From Cyanobium sp. ATX 6F1 (GTDB lineage Bacteria > Cyanobacteriota > Cyanobacteriia > PCC-6307 > Cyanobiaceae), in assembly GCF_024346315.1 (NCBI RefSeq), contig NZ_JAGQCS010000001.1:62001-126000 (forward strand): a stretch of DNA of 64,000 nt. The letters are read 5' to 3'. The notes beneath the pieces are model-generated. The model ran no database searches, was not told the origin of the DNA, and worked only from the letters and a program-made list of their open reading frames with translations. Shown piece after piece: positions 27,041 through 36,583 of the stretch (positions within the stretch are counted from its first letter, which is position 1; every line of letters begins with the position of its first letter). A program made the position numbers and the translations under genes.

Positions 27041-28114
27041 TCAGAGCACCGCCAGCAGCTGCTCGCCCATGGCCTGGCAACCGAGCACCGTGGCGCCTTC
27101 GGCGGCCAGATCTCCGGTGCGGTAACCGGCCTCCAGCACCCGATCAACGGCACGCTCCAGATCGGCGGCAGCGGCCCCCTGGTGCAGGCCGATGCGCAGC
27201 AGCATGGCGGCCGAGAGCACCATCGCCAGCGGATTGGCCTTGTCGGTGCCGGCGATGTCGGGGGCGGAACCGTGCACCGGCTCGAACAGGCCTGGGCCTT
27301 CGGAGCCCAGGGAGGCCGAGGGCAGCATGCCGATCGAACCGGTGAGCATCGCCGCCTCGTCGCTGAGGATGTCGCCGAACAGATTGCTGGTCAGCAGCAC
27401 ATCGAACTGGCGAGGGTCCCGCACCAGCTGCATGGCGGCGTTGTCCACGTACATGTGGCTCAGCTCGACGGCGGGGTAGTCGGCGTGAATCGCCTCGACC
27501 CGATCGCGCCAGAGCTGGCTCACATCGAGCACGTTGGCCTTGTCCACCGAGCAGAGCCGGCCGCCGCGCTGGGCAGCCAGCTCGAAGCCCACCCTGGCGA
27601 TGCGGTCGATCTCGTCATCGGAGTAGGCCATGGTGTTGAAGGCACGCACGTGGCCATCGGCCTCGACGCGGCCCTTGGGGGTGCCGAAGTAGATCCCCCC
27701 GGTGAGCTCCCGCACCACCAGCAGATCCACGCCTCTGATCACCTCCGGGCGCAGGCTGCTGGCGTCGATCAGGGCGCTCAGGATCTTCACAGGCCGCAGG
27801 TTGGCGAACAGGCCCAGGCCCGAACGCAGGGCCAGCAGGCCGGTCTCGGGGCGCTGTTCCCGGGGCAGGGCGTCGTACTGGTAGCCGCCGATGGCCGCCA
27901 GCAAAACGGCGTCGCTGGCGCGGCAGGCCTCCAGGGTGGCCTCGGGCAGGGGCACGCCGGTGGCGTCGATGGCGGCCCCACCCACGGGCTGCTCGTCGTA
28001 ATCGAGCGCGAAGCCGTGGCGGGCGCTGACCGCATCCAGCAGCTGCCGGGCCACTGCCGTGATTTCCGGCCCGATGCCGTCACCGGGCAGCAGGGTGAGG
28101 CGGTAGCGGGTCAT
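27041..28114 (-). CDS. leuB: 3-isopropylmalate dehydrogenase
   Basis: NAD-dependent oxidative decarboxylation of 3-isopropylmalate in leucine synthesis. 357 residues with [11 protein letters not shown] at the start, [20 protein letters not shown] and the NAD-site [15 protein letters not shown] near the end, the standard beta-decarboxylating dehydrogenase set. The other leucine gene in the window, leuA, is about 27 kb away, so the pathway is not an operon here. ATG 28114 is followed closely by the first strand. A TAGCTT box lies about 40 bases upstream. Confidence 0.96.
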   Translation of the reverse strand: MTRYRLTLLPGDGIGPEITAVARQLLDAVSARHGFALDYDEQPVGGAAIDATGVPLPEATLEACRASDAVLLAAIGGYQYDALPREQRPETGLLALRSGLGLFANLRPVKILSALIDASSLRPEVIRGVDLLVVRELTGGIYFGTPKGRVEADGHVRAFNTMAYSDDEIDRIARVGFELAAQRGGRLCSVDKANVLDVSQLWRDRVEAIHADYPAVELSHMYVDNAAMQLVRDPRQFDVLLTSNLFGDILSDEAAMLTGSIGMLPSASLGSEGPGLFEPVHGSAPDIAGTDKANPLAMVLSAAMLLRIGLHQGAAAADLERAVDRVLEAGYRTGDLAAEGATVLGCQAMGEQLLAVL

Positions 28115-28193
28115 GGCAGGTAGGAGCGGCTGGCGGTTGCGTGGCGCGAAGCTACCCCAGCGGTGATGGCCCGCCGAGGCGGGCGGTCCTGGC

Positions 28194-29231
28194 TCAGCTT
28201 GCGTCGCGGCTCAGCTGGCGCAGGGTGCGTGCCATCTCCGGCAGCTTGTTGAAGGCGGCCGAGCAGCGCAGCCAGAGCCGGTTGGGGATCGCCGGGTAGC
28301 CGCTCACCACCTCACCGGCGGCCACCTCGCCGTGGATGCCGGATTTGGAGGAGGCGATCGAGCGGTCGCCCATCACGGCCTTGTTGGCCAGGCCCACCTG
28401 GCCGGCCAGGATCACGCCGTTGCCGAGGCGGGCGCCGCCGGCGATGCCCACCTGGGCCGCCAGGGCGCAGCCCTGGCCCGTCACCACCCCATGGCCGATG
28501 TGCACGAGGTTGTCGATCTTGGTGCCAGCGCCGATGCGGGTCTCCCCCACCGAGGGCCGATCGATCGTGCTGCCGCAACCCACCTCGACCCCCTCCTCAA
28601 GCACCACCAGGCCGGTCTGGGGCATCTTGCGCCAGCCGCTGGCGGTGGGCACGAAGCCGAAACCCTCCGACCCCACGACCGCGTTGGAATGCACCACGCA
28701 GGCGCGTCCCAGGCGGGAACCGGGGTGGAGGACGGCGTTGGCGTGGATCTCGCAGCCCTCCGCCAGCACCACGTCGTCGTAGAGCACCACGCCGGGGTGG
28801 AGGGTGGAGCCCTCACCCACCACCGTGCCCTCACCCACCACCACATGGGCCGCGATGGACACACCGGCGCCGAGGCTGGCACTGGGATCGACCACGGCGC
28901 TGGGGTGGATGCCGCTGGGCCGGGGCCTGGCTGGATAGAGCGCTTCGAGTGCCTCGGCAAAACCGAGGCGGGGGTTCTTCAAGGCCACCCAGGCCAGGCC
29001 GGCCGACGTCGCCTGCTCCTGCAGGGCCGGGTCGCTGGGGAGCAGCAGGGCGCCGGCGCCGCTGGCCGCCAGTTGGGCCGCCAGGCTGTGGCCCGCCTCC
29101 AGAAAACTGAGCTGGGAAGGGCCCGCCTGATCGAGGGCGGCGGCACCGGAGAGCTCGGGATCCGCAGCCAGATGGGGCTCACCGGCGGCGTTGCCGGGGC
29201 TGAGCCGGGCCAGCAGTTCACTGAAGCGCAT
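28194..29231 (-). CDS. lpxD: UDP-3-O-acylglucosamine N-acyltransferase
   Basis: Third acyl-transfer step of lipid A synthesis for the outer membrane. 345 residues: an N-terminal LpxD domain, then the left-handed hexapeptide-repeat helix with repeats such as [15 protein letters not shown] and [18 protein letters not shown], and the catalytic-type [14 protein letters not shown] segment (family catalytic histidine in the IGHGV stretch). Normal length. It stands 79 bases upstream of leuB on the same strand. Confidence 0.95.
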   Translation of the reverse strand: MRFSELLARLSPGNAAGEPHLAADPELSGAAALDQAGPSQLSFLEAGHSLAAQLAASGAGALLLPSDPALQEQATSAGLAWVALKNPRLGFAEALEALYPARPRPSGIHPSAVVDPSASLGAGVSIAAHVVVGEGTVVGEGSTLHPGVVLYDDVVLAEGCEIHANAVLHPGSRLGRACVVHSNAVVGSEGFGFVPTASGWRKMPQTGLVVLEEGVEVGCGSTIDRPSVGETRIGAGTKIDNLVHIGHGVVTGQGCALAAQVGIAGGARLGNGVILAGQVGLANKAVMGDRSIASSKSGIHGEVAAGEVVSGYPAIPNRLWLRCSAAFNKLPEMARTLRQLSRDAS

Positions 29232-29270
29232 TCCGCCGATCGCCAGCCGCGGCCGGATGGTAGGTCGGCC

Positions 29271-30392
29271 TCAGGCCAGGGCGGCGGGGGCGGTTAGCAC
29301 CAGGTGGTCGCGGTGCACCACCGCAACGCCCACATCGGCGCCCAGGGTGCGCTGGAGCGTCTCACTGCTCTGGCCGATCACCAGGGCCAGCTCCTCACTG
29401 CTCAGGGCGCTCAGGCCGCGGCCGAGCTCGCGGCCATCAAGGGCCATCAGGCGCACGGCATCGCGGCGCTCGAAGCGACCATCCACCTGCCGGATGCCCA
29501 CCGCCAGCAACGAGGCGCCGCGCTCCAGCAGGGCGCGCTCGGCGCCAGGGTCGATCCAGAGCTTTCCCTTGGGCACCAGGGCATGGGCCAGCCAGCCCTT
29601 GCGATCCGGCAGGGGTTCGGGGCTGGGCTGGAACACGGTGCCCAGGCTCTCCCCGGCCAGCAGGGCCTCGAGCACAGCCGGATCGCGGCCATCGGCCAGG
29701 CGCACGCGGATCCCACTGGAGGTGGCGATGCGGGCCGCCGCCAGCTTGGTGGTCATGCCTCCAGTGCCCCACTGGCCGCCGCCCGTGGCCACGCCGCTGA
29801 GCCGTTCCAGTTCCGCGAGGCTGCCCACCTCCTCGATCGGCTCGGCGTTGGCGTCGCGCCGGGGATCCCCTGAGTAGAGGCGGTCCACGTCGGTGAGCAG
29901 GATCAGCTCGTTGGCCCCCACCGCCACCGCCACCAGGGCCGAGAGGGTGTCGTTGTCGCCAAAGCGCAGCTCGTGGGTGGCCAGGGTGTCGTTCTCGTTG
30001 ATGATCGGCACCACGCCCCAGGCCAGGAGCTGCTCCAGGGTGCGGCAGGCGCTCTGGTAACGGCGGCGGGAGGCGAGATCGCCGCGGGTCAGCAGCACCT
30101 GGGCCACCGTCTGGCCGTGGGCGGAAAAGGCGGCGTCATAGAGGCCCATCAGGCGTCCCTGACCCACGGCAGCGGCGGCCTGGAGCGCCGCCACCTCCTT
30201 CGGGCGCCCCGGCAGCTCCAGGGCGCGGCAGCCCAGCCCCACCGCACCGCTGGTGACCAGGGCCACGCTGTGGCCATCCGCGCGCTGACGGCTGAGGCTG
30301 GCGGCCAGATCAGCGATCACGGCGGCGGTGTCGCGCCCGGCGATCCCCCGCAGCAGGCTGGTTCCCACCTTGATGACACGGCGCACGGGCAT
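29271..30392 (-). CDS. proB: Glutamate 5-kinase
   Basis: First step of proline synthesis: phosphorylation of glutamate. 373 residues from ATG 30392: an amino-acid-kinase domain (RVIKVGTSLLRG, VTSGAVGLG, NENDTLATHELRFGDNDTLSALVA, GTGGMTTKLAAARIA) followed by a C-terminal PUA domain (RALLERGASLLAVGI). The start ATG overlaps the yqeG stop by one base (TGATG). An in-frame start at 30461 lies within yqeG and is rejected. Part of a five-gene minus-strand cluster. Confidence 0.96.
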   Translation of the reverse strand: MPVRRVIKVGTSLLRGIAGRDTAAVIADLAASLSRQRADGHSVALVTSGAVGLGCRALELPGRPKEVAALQAAAAVGQGRLMGLYDAAFSAHGQTVAQVLLTRGDLASRRRYQSACRTLEQLLAWGVVPIINENDTLATHELRFGDNDTLSALVAVAVGANELILLTDVDRLYSGDPRRDANAEPIEEVGSLAELERLSGVATGGGQWGTGGMTTKLAAARIATSSGIRVRLADGRDPAVLEALLAGESLGTVFQPSPEPLPDRKGWLAHALVPKGKLWIDPGAERALLERGASLLAVGIRQVDGRFERRDAVRLMALDGRELGRGLSALSSEELALVIGQSSETLQRTLGADVGVAVVHRDHLVLTAPAALA

Positions 30393-30904
30393 CAGCCCAG
30401 TTCGCTGCCCACCCAGCGGGCCAGGCGGAGCTCGAAGTTCTGCAGCCGGTCGTGCTCGCAAGGCTGACCCACCGCGTTCACCGGCTTGACCAGCACCGTG
30501 TAGAGACCCAGCCGGTTGCCGGCCAGCACATCGGTGAACAGGCGATCACCCACCAGGGCCACCTGCTGCGGGGGCAGATTCAGCTCGGCCAGCACCCGGC
30601 GCAGGGCGCTGCGGCGGGGCTTGCCGGCGGAGGCGGTGAAGGGCACCCCGATCCGCTCGGCCACGGCGCCGATGCGCGCCTTGGAGGGGTTGTTGCTGAA
30701 CAGCCGCAGCTCCAGGTGCTCCTGGGCCCGCTGGAGCCAAGCCTCGATCGGTGCCGGCAACTCCGTGCGCCGCGCGGGCAGCAGGGTGCGATCCACATCG
30801 AGCACCAGGGCGCGCAGCGGCACCGCCAGCAGCCGCTCCAGCGACAGCTCCGCCAGGGTGCCGCTGGCGAGCCAGTCGGGTTGCAGCAACTGGGGGAGAT
30901 TCAA
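30392..30904 (-). CDS. yqeG: YqeG family HAD IIIA-type phosphatase
   Basis: 170 residues. HAD motif I is VLDVDRTLLP (Asp36, Asp38), motif II lies in LRLFSNNPS, and motif III-IV in GKPRRSALRRVL and VGDRLFTDVLAGNRLG, matching the YqeG phosphatase group. In plants a relative dephosphorylates phosphatidylglycerophosphate in plastids, so a membrane-lipid role is possible but not shown. TTG at 30904 overlaps the DUF3727 stop and is the best start, with GAGG just ahead; the N-terminus fits the family. Confidence 0.87.
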   Translation of the reverse strand: MNLPQLLQPDWLASGTLAELSLERLLAVPLRALVLDVDRTLLPARRTELPAPIEAWLQRAQEHLELRLFSNNPSKARIGAVAERIGVPFTASAGKPRRSALRRVLAELNLPPQQVALVGDRLFTDVLAGNRLGLYTVLVKPVNAVGQPCEHDRLQNFELRLARWVGSELG

Positions 30905-31452
30905 TCCTCGCTCTCCCTCTCCTCAAGCTCGGCTTCGATGCGGGGCTGGACACGATCAAATTCCTCCCCCTCCACCAGCACCGCTTCGCCGTCGGTGATC
31001 CGCGCCAGCACGAAGAAGGGATCGAGGGGAATGAACAGGCCGTACTCCTGGTCGTCGGCGCGGAACTGGATCAGCAGTTCATAGGCGTCGGTGTCGTCGT
31101 CGAGGTCGTCCTCCTCGTCGTCGAAGTCATCGGGATCGGGCTCTTCGAGCTCACCGCTGACCGTGAGCGTGACGGCAGAGCGCACCAGGGTGAGGTCGTG
31201 CTCCTGGAGGACCACATCGGCCACCGAGAGGATCGGCTCGGCCGCGTCCACCGATTCGATCACCTCCGGTTCAGCGTCGTCTTCGAGACGCACCAGACAC
31301 ACTGGGGTGTCCACCGGGGTGAGCAGGGCGTAGTCGTGGCCGTCGAGGGGAATCAGCTGCTCGAGAAAACACAGCAGTTCCCTGCCGCGCTCACGCACCA
31401 GCACCGTGGGCACGTCACCGGATCCGGAGATGGAGGGGCCTTCGGCGCTCAT
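30901..31452 (-). CDS. DUF3727 family protein
   Basis: 183 residues. The N-terminal half (VRERGRELLCFLEQLIPLDGHDYALLTPVDTPV) and the C-terminal LLIQFRADDQEYGLFIPLDPFFVLAR form two similar beta-rich modules of the cyanobacterial DUF3727 family. An acidic linker with PDPDDFDDEEDD lies between them. Function unknown. ATG 31452; 3' end overlaps yqeG by 4 bases. Confidence 0.85.
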   Translation of the reverse strand: MSAEGPSISGSGDVPTVLVRERGRELLCFLEQLIPLDGHDYALLTPVDTPVCLVRLEDDAEPEVIESVDAAEPILSVADVVLQEHDLTLVRSAVTLTVSGELEEPDPDDFDDEEDDLDDDTDAYELLIQFRADDQEYGLFIPLDPFFVLARITDGEAVLVEGEEFDRVQPRIEAELEERESED

Positions 31453-31471
31453 GGTGCGAGTTCAGATCTGC

Positions 31472-31948
31472 TCAGAATGAATCAGCGTGGTCCCGGCGGC
31501 CCGGATCGATGGCCGCCGCTCCGACCGGTAGCGGCTCAGGCCCTTCCACCAACCACTGCTGCAGCAGCAGGGCGGCGGCGGCGCTGTCGAGGGCGCCGCT
31601 GCGGTCGCCGTGCAGGTGATGCTGGTCCGCGGCGGCCCAGCTGCTGGCGTGCTCGTTCACCCAGGCCAGGGGCAGATCAAGGTCGCGGGCAAGGCGTTCG
31701 CCGTAGCGACGGCAGTGGCGTGCCTGCTCGGTGGGTTGCTGGTTCCCGTCCAGGGGCAGGCCCACCACCAGCGCCCGTACCCGCCGCTGGGACACCACCA
31801 GCTGCAGCTTGGCCCGGTCGAGGGCATAACGGCCCCGCAGCAGGGGTGGCAGCGGAGTGACGGTGAGGCCGAGGGGATCGCAGCCGGCCAGGCCCAGGCG
31901 GCGGCGGCCCACATCAAGGGCCAGCACGGACTGGGGCTGGGGCTTCAA
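31472..31948 (-). CDS. ruvX: Putative pre-16S rRNA nuclease / Holliday junction resolvase-like YqgF
   Basis: 158 residues, RNase H-like fold. LALDVGRRRLGLA carries the first active-site aspartate, VVGLPLDGNQQPTEQA the middle motif, and LDSAAAALLLQQWL the last aspartate. The family processes the 5' end of 16S rRNA in E. coli. The usual DERxST motif is changed here to NEHASS, a departure at a conserved position. TTG 31948 is the likely start. Positioned in the proB-to-acetyltransferase cluster, 13 bases before the next gene. Confidence 0.87.
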   Translation of the reverse strand: MKPQPQSVLALDVGRRRLGLAGCDPLGLTVTPLPPLLRGRYALDRAKLQLVVSQRRVRALVVGLPLDGNQQPTEQARHCRRYGERLARDLDLPLAWVNEHASSWAAADQHHLHGDRSGALDSAAAALLLQQWLVEGPEPLPVGAAAIDPGRRDHADSF

Positions 31949-31961
31949 AGGAGCTGGGGCT

Positions 31962-33008
31962 TCAACGGGGCTGGAGCACGGGGGTAGGCAGGGGCCGCCG
32001 ACGGGGCTGCCAGCTCTCGAGCATCGCCTCCAGCCGGCGAGCCGCCTGGCGGGAGGGTTGGGGCTCCTGGCGCCGCCAGACGCTGCGCGCCATCAGCACC
32101 TCTTCTCCCTCGGGCCGCAGCCCCAGCCCGCGCAGCCAGCCGTTGCGGGGTTGATCGAGCACATCACTGCGCAGCAGCACCCCATCAAGGCCAGCGGCCG
32201 CCTCCCACATCAGGCGCTCAACCGGCGCCCCCAGCATCTGCTCCCATCCTGGGTGGATGGTGAGTTCCAGTTCGGGCAGGGACTGACCCGGCTCACTGCG
32301 CAGTCGGCGCACGGCCGCGACCGCCTGGCGGCGGCTGGTATCGATCAACAACAGGCTGGGGGCGCCGCTGTGGTCGAGCAGGTCTTCGACGCGGCGATCC
32401 AGCAACTGGCGCAGGTGGGCCGGACAGGCGGCCTGCTCCAGGTGCCAGAGCAGCGGGGCATTGCGGCGCTGGAGGGGCCGCACCTGCAAATCAGTCGGGA
32501 GCGCGGCCAGATCGGGGGAGATCGCGGCGGGGGACCAGCGCCACAGGATTTCGGTGCGCTGGGGCTGGAAGCCCAGCTGGCGCAGCAGGGCCAGGCGGTC
32601 ACCATCGAGGCTGGAGGCGCTGGCGATCCAGCTGGCGGCGCCATGGCTGCGCTGAATCGCCTCCCGCAGCAGGGCCGTTTCCACCGCCAGGGTGCTGGGG
32701 CGGTCACCGCCTCCGGCCGCCTCACCATCGGCCACCCGCAGGTGACGCAACTCCCAGCAGCTGCCGCTGCGGTTGAGCCGCTGGCTCACCACCAGCCCGA
32801 ACAGTCGCTGATCGGCTCCGGAGGCCACCAGCACCTGGGGCGCCAGGGGCCTACGGGAGGCCACCATGCTCAGCAGCCAGTCCGGTCCCTGCAGCAACAG
32901 CGCTCGCTGCAACAGCGGCTGCAAATCCAGGTAGGCGGCCTCGTGCAGCAGGGGGAGATGCCAACCCTGCAGCGGTTCGATCACCAATCCCCGGGGGTCG
33001 TGACGCAC
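31962..33008 (-). CDS. Possible GNAT-fold acetyltransferase-like protein
   Basis: 348 residues, GTG start. Two parts of similar size are suggested: LVIEPLQGWHLPLLHEAAY...LFGLVVSQRL...WELRHLRV and LQVRPLQRRNAPLLWHLEQAAC..., each with the order of strands of a GNAT domain, but the acetyl-CoA-binding loop (R/QxxGxG/A) is not clear in either. It is common in picocyanobacteria next to ruvX. No substrate can be named. Confidence 0.5.
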   Translation of the reverse strand: MRHDPRGLVIEPLQGWHLPLLHEAAYLDLQPLLQRALLLQGPDWLLSMVASRRPLAPQVLVASGADQRLFGLVVSQRLNRSGSCWELRHLRVADGEAAGGGDRPSTLAVETALLREAIQRSHGAASWIASASSLDGDRLALLRQLGFQPQRTEILWRWSPAAISPDLAALPTDLQVRPLQRRNAPLLWHLEQAACPAHLRQLLDRRVEDLLDHSGAPSLLLIDTSRRQAVAAVRRLRSEPGQSLPELELTIHPGWEQMLGAPVERLMWEAAAGLDGVLLRSDVLDQPRNGWLRGLGLRPEGEEVLMARSVWRRQEPQPSRQAARRLEAMLESWQPRRRPLPTPVLQPR

Positions 33009-33074
33009 GGCAGTGGCGCTGATGGGTGGCTCGCGCTGAGCTTCAACTGTATCGACCCTGGTCGATTGCCGGGA

Positions 33075-34262
33075 TCAGGCGGGTCGTACCACCACCAGCG
33101 GGGTGCGCTCGTTGGCATTGCCAGCGGGGTTGGGGCGCAGGGCCCGTTGCAGCAGCGCTTCATCGCAGCCGGCGCTGGAGGCGAGCACCTTGACCCGCCC
33201 CAGGTCGTTCACATCGACCACAGCCACGGGCACCCCCAGCTCCGCCGCGAGCTCGCGGCAGGTGCGCTCGGGCTGATCAGGGCCCAGCACGATCGTCTGG
33301 TCATAGGGGGGGGTGGTACCGGTGATGTCATCGATCAGCCGGGCCTGGGAGCCGGCGAGGCGATAAAAGCCCCCTTTGCTGCCCACCAGCTTGAGCAGGC
33401 TGCCCAGGATCCAGGCCAAGAGCACCCGGGCGGGACCCACCTGGTCGATCAGGGTCTGCAGGCCGCAGGCGGTGGCCAGGCTGCTGGTGGGATGGAACAC
33501 GCGGCAGAGCAGCCGGGCCAGGGCCGAGGGCTGCACAGTGGACGGGTGGTGGTAACGCCCCTGGATCACCGCCAGGGGCGTCTCGCCGATGGTGAGGATG
33601 TCGCCCGGCTGGAGCACGGCGCCCGCATAACGCCGGAGCACCTCGATCGGATCGTCAAGCACCCCCAGCAGGTGAGTGCGCACCGGAAGAACGCGGCAGC
33701 CATCCCCCAGGCGCCATTGGGCCGCCTCCGGTGCCACGGGAGCGGGCCTGCGCAGGGGCACCAACAGGCCATCACGGCGCTCAAGGCGGCCGAAGGGGCC
33801 GTAATTCACCCAAAAAACATCCACCCAGAGGGTGTCGATCAGGGAGTTGAGATCGATACCGGCGGGGGCCTCGATGCGCACGGTCAACCTCGCCCGGGTG
33901 CGCTTGTGGCCTTTGACGATGTAGGCGGCCCAGTAGCCATCGGCTCGGGCCTCCTCATCGGGGTGAAGCGCCTCGATGCGTGTGCTGACCTTGAGCTGGT
34001 CGAGCCGACCCGTGCCCAGCAGGGTGGGCAGCACGCGCAGTTCGGGCACCATCACCTCCATGCGCCGGTGGGGGTTGGCGATCTCGATCTCACCGATCGC
34101 CTTGAGGCCCTGATCGAAGGGGCGCACGGACCAGGGACCCGAACGCAGGATCAGCGGCGAGGCGGGCCGCAGCCGATGGCGCAACTCCAGCACCAGCAGC
34201 GTGAGCCCGAACAGCAGGGCCACCGACAGGAGCAGGCTGAGCGGAAGGGAAAGGGCAGGCAC
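33075..34262 (-). CDS. Membrane-anchored CofE-like (F420-0 gamma-glutamyl ligase family) protein
   Basis: 395 residues. One N-terminal helix (LPLSLLLSVALLFGLTLLVLEL) anchors the protein, followed by a beta-rich N-terminal region and a CofE-like domain with GDILTIGETPLAVIQGR and a C-terminal GPARVLLAWILGS and DDITGTTPPYDQTIVLGP. In F420 producers CofE adds glutamates to the cofactor; cyanobacteria of this type are not known to make F420, so another gamma-glutamylation target is likely. GTG 34262; divergent from phoH. A TACGCT box at 34285-34290 (minus) may be its -10. Confidence 0.75.
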   Translation of the reverse strand: MPALSLPLSLLLSVALLFGLTLLVLELRHRLRPASPLILRSGPWSVRPFDQGLKAIGEIEIANPHRRMEVMVPELRVLPTLLGTGRLDQLKVSTRIEALHPDEEARADGYWAAYIVKGHKRTRARLTVRIEAPAGIDLNSLIDTLWVDVFWVNYGPFGRLERRDGLLVPLRRPAPVAPEAAQWRLGDGCRVLPVRTHLLGVLDDPIEVLRRYAGAVLQPGDILTIGETPLAVIQGRYHHPSTVQPSALARLLCRVFHPTSSLATACGLQTLIDQVGPARVLLAWILGSLLKLVGSKGGFYRLAGSQARLIDDITGTTPPYDQTIVLGPDQPERTCRELAAELGVPVAVVDVNDLGRVKVLASSAGCDEALLQRALRPNPAGNANERTPLVVVRPA

Positions 34263-34310
34263 GCCGGGCTGGTGAGGTCTGCGGGAGCGTAGGTCGGGCC
34301 AAGGCGGGGG

Positions 34311-34316
34311 TAGGTT
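34311..34316 (+). promoter_or_regulatory. Candidate -10 box (TAGGTT) for the phoH-like gene
   Basis: TAGGTT lies 29 bases before the ATG at 34346 in the 83-base divergent gap. With the TACGCT at 34285-34290 on the other strand it suggests two back-to-back promoters. Confidence 0.33.
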
Positions 34317-34345
34317 TTCAACCAGGCCAGGCCCAGGGGGGCGCC

Positions 34346-35737
34346 ATGCGCAAGACCTTCGTTCTCGACACCAACGTCCTGCTGCACGACCCCCGTGCCC
34401 TCACCCGCTTCGAAGACAACGATGTGGTGATCCCGATCGAGGTGGTCGAGGAAATCGACCGCTTCAAGCGGGACTCCTCCGAGAAAGGCCGCAATGCCCG
34501 TCAGGTGTCACGGCTGCTGGATGGCCTGCGGCAGAAGGGCAACCTGTCCGACGGGGTGGAGATCGACGACGTTCACCACGGCCTCCTCAAGGTGGTGTTC
34601 TGCCGGAGCGAGACCCTCAGCCAGTTGCCGCCGGAGCTGAAGGCGGGCAACGGCGACAACAACATCCTGGCCGTGGCCCTGGAGCAGCGGCTGCAGGAGG
34701 TGATGGGCAGCAAGCGACCGGTGGTGCTGGTCACCAAGGACACCAACCTGCGCATCAAGGCCGATGCGGTGGGGCTGATCGCCCAGGACTACAGCACTGA
34801 CAAGGTGGACCTGGCGGACCTCTACCCGGGGTTCTGTGAACTGCCGGTGAGTGCCGCTCTGATGGAGCAGTTTAAGGGCGGCGGGGGCCTGGGGATCGAT
34901 CAGTTGCCCGACGGGGCGCGCTCGGGGGTGACGCTCCAGGCCAATGAAGGGGTGACGCTGGTGGATGAACTCCAGGGCAACCACACCCTGCTGGCCCGCT
35001 ACGACGGGGCGACCCGCCGCCTGCAGCCGCTGCAGAAGGTGCATCGGATCAAGCTGGGGCGCATCCTGCCGCGGAACCGCGAGCAGACCTTCGCCCTCGA
35101 TCTGCTGCTGGATCCGGCCATCCAGCTGCTCACGCTGGTGGGCAAGGCGGGCACGGGCAAGACCCTGCTGGCCCTGGCGGCGGGGCTGCACCAGGTGGCC
35201 GATGACCACCTCTACGACCGGTTGCTGGTGACCCGGCCGGTGATCCCCCTGGGCAAGGACATCGGCTTTCTGCCCGGCGATCTGCAGGACAAGCTGGGCC
35301 CCTGGATGCAGCCGATCATCGACAATCTCGATTTCCTGCTCGGATCCAGCGCCAGCGATGAACCAGGGGCCGGCCGCGGGCGGGGGAACCGGGCCCAGCG
35401 CAGCAACTGGGCCGACCTCAAGGGCATGGGGCTGCTGGAGGTGGAGGCGATCAGCTACATCCGCGGCCGCTCGATTCCACGGCAGTTCATGGTGGTGGAT
35501 GAGGCCCAGAACCTCACCCCCCACGAGGTCAAAACGATCGTCACCCGGGTGGGTGAGGGCACCAAGATCGTGCTCACCGGCGACCCTTATCAGATCGACA
35601 ATCCCTATGTGGATGCCGACAGCAACGGCCTCACCTGGCTGGTGGAGCGCTTCAAGGGCCAGGTCCTGGCGGGCCATGTGACCTTGATGCGGGGCGAGCG
35701 CTCGGAGCTGGCGGAGTTGGCGGCGAATCTGCTTTGA
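34346..35737 (+). CDS. phoH: PIN-PhoH family ATPase
   Basis: 463 residues joining an N-terminal PIN RNase-like domain (MRKTFVLDTNVLLHDP, Asp8; VTKDTNLRIKADAVGL) to a C-terminal PhoH/RecD-like ATPase with Walker A VGKAGTGKT, Walker B FMVVDEAQNLTPHEVKTIVTR and an LTGDPYQID motif. The PIN-PhoH fusion (YlaK-like) is proposed to act on RNA, with the ATPase as a helicase. Followed by the FAH-family gene after 36 bases on the same strand. Confidence 0.93.
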   Translation: MRKTFVLDTNVLLHDPRALTRFEDNDVVIPIEVVEEIDRFKRDSSEKGRNARQVSRLLDGLRQKGNLSDGVEIDDVHHGLLKVVFCRSETLSQLPPELKAGNGDNNILAVALEQRLQEVMGSKRPVVLVTKDTNLRIKADAVGLIAQDYSTDKVDLADLYPGFCELPVSAALMEQFKGGGGLGIDQLPDGARSGVTLQANEGVTLVDELQGNHTLLARYDGATRRLQPLQKVHRIKLGRILPRNREQTFALDLLLDPAIQLLTLVGKAGTGKTLLALAAGLHQVADDHLYDRLLVTRPVIPLGKDIGFLPGDLQDKLGPWMQPIIDNLDFLLGSSASDEPGAGRGRGNRAQRSNWADLKGMGLLEVEAISYIRGRSIPRQFMVVDEAQNLTPHEVKTIVTRVGEGTKIVLTGDPYQIDNPYVDADSNGLTWLVERFKGQVLAGHVTLMRGERSELAELAANLL

Positions 35738-35773
35738 GGCCCGGCAGGCCGCCGCTGGGCCAGGATTGAACCG

Positions 35774-36583
35774 ATGAAGGTGCTTCGCTACGTCGATCCC
35801 CAGGGCATCATCCACCTGGCGGTGCAGCACTCCGACGGCTCCCACGAGCGCCTGAACGGCGAGCTGTTCGGCGCCCTCAACCCCAGTGGGGAGGCTGCCG
35901 ACGTCAAGCGGGTGCTGGCGCCCCTGGAGCCAGGAACCATCTACTGCATCGGCCTCAATTACCGCCAGCACGCCGCCGAAACCGGCGCCGCCCTGCCTGA
36001 GCGGCCGGTGCTGTTCATGAAGGCCGCCTCCGCCCTGCAGCACCCCGGTGGGCCCATCGAACTGCCCCGGGCGCTGGCCAGCGACTCCGTCGACATTGAG
36101 GGTGAGTTGGCGGTGGTGATTGGCCGCCGCTGCAAGAACGTGCCGCGTGAGCGGGCCCTCGAGGTGGTGCTCGGTTACACCTGCGCCAACGATGTGAGCG
36201 CCCGCGACTGGCAGAAACGCCTGGGGGGCGGCCAGTGGTGCCGCGGCAAGACCTTCGACACCTTCGCCCCCCTGGGCCCGCTGCTGGTGACGGCCGATGA
36301 GATCCCCGACCCCAACAGCCTGCGCCTGCGCACACTCCACAACGGCGTGACCGTGCAGGACGCGAGCACCAGCGACATGATCTTCGATGTGCCGGCGCTG
36401 ATCGAATTCCTCAGCGGCAGCACCACCCTGTTGCCCGGCACCGTGATCCTCACCGGCACCCCCAGCGGCGTCGGCATGGCCGCTGATCCACCCCGCTGGC
36501 TTCAGAGCGGCGATCGCGTCGGTGTGCTGATTGAGGGCATCGGCCAGCTGGACAACCCGGTGATCGAGGAGCCACTCGGCTGA
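35774..36583 (+). CDS. Fumarylacetoacetate hydrolase family protein
   Basis: 269 residues. The core motif set is IYCIGLNYRQHAAE, VDIEGELAVVIG (Glu metal ligands), GYTCANDVSARDWQK, and GKTFDTFAPLGP, with the C-terminal ILTGTPSGVG. Family members cleave C-C bonds of 2,4-diketo acids or decarboxylate oxaloacetate; the substrate cannot be told. ATG 35774 is preceded by AGGATT, which could be a weak -10 at leaderless spacing. Nothing in the flanks fixes a pathway. Confidence 0.9.
   Translation: MKVLRYVDPQGIIHLAVQHSDGSHERLNGELFGALNPSGEAADVKRVLAPLEPGTIYCIGLNYRQHAAETGAALPERPVLFMKAASALQHPGGPIELPRALASDSVDIEGELAVVIGRRCKNVPRERALEVVLGYTCANDVSARDWQKRLGGGQWCRGKTFDTFAPLGPLLVTADEIPDPNSLRLRTLHNGVTVQDASTSDMIFDVPALIEFLSGSTTLLPGTVILTGTPSGVGMAADPPRWLQSGDRVGVLIEGIGQLDNPVIEEPLG

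Noticed and set aside
31857-34292. 811-codon plus-strand frame
   Set aside because: It lies antisense to ruvX, the acetyltransferase-like gene and the CofE-like gene; Gln/Gly-rich shadow pattern.
34508-36340. 610-codon minus-strand frame opposite phoH and the FAH gene
   Set aside because: It runs antisense across two well-supported genes and shows only Gln/His/Gly-rich shadow residues.
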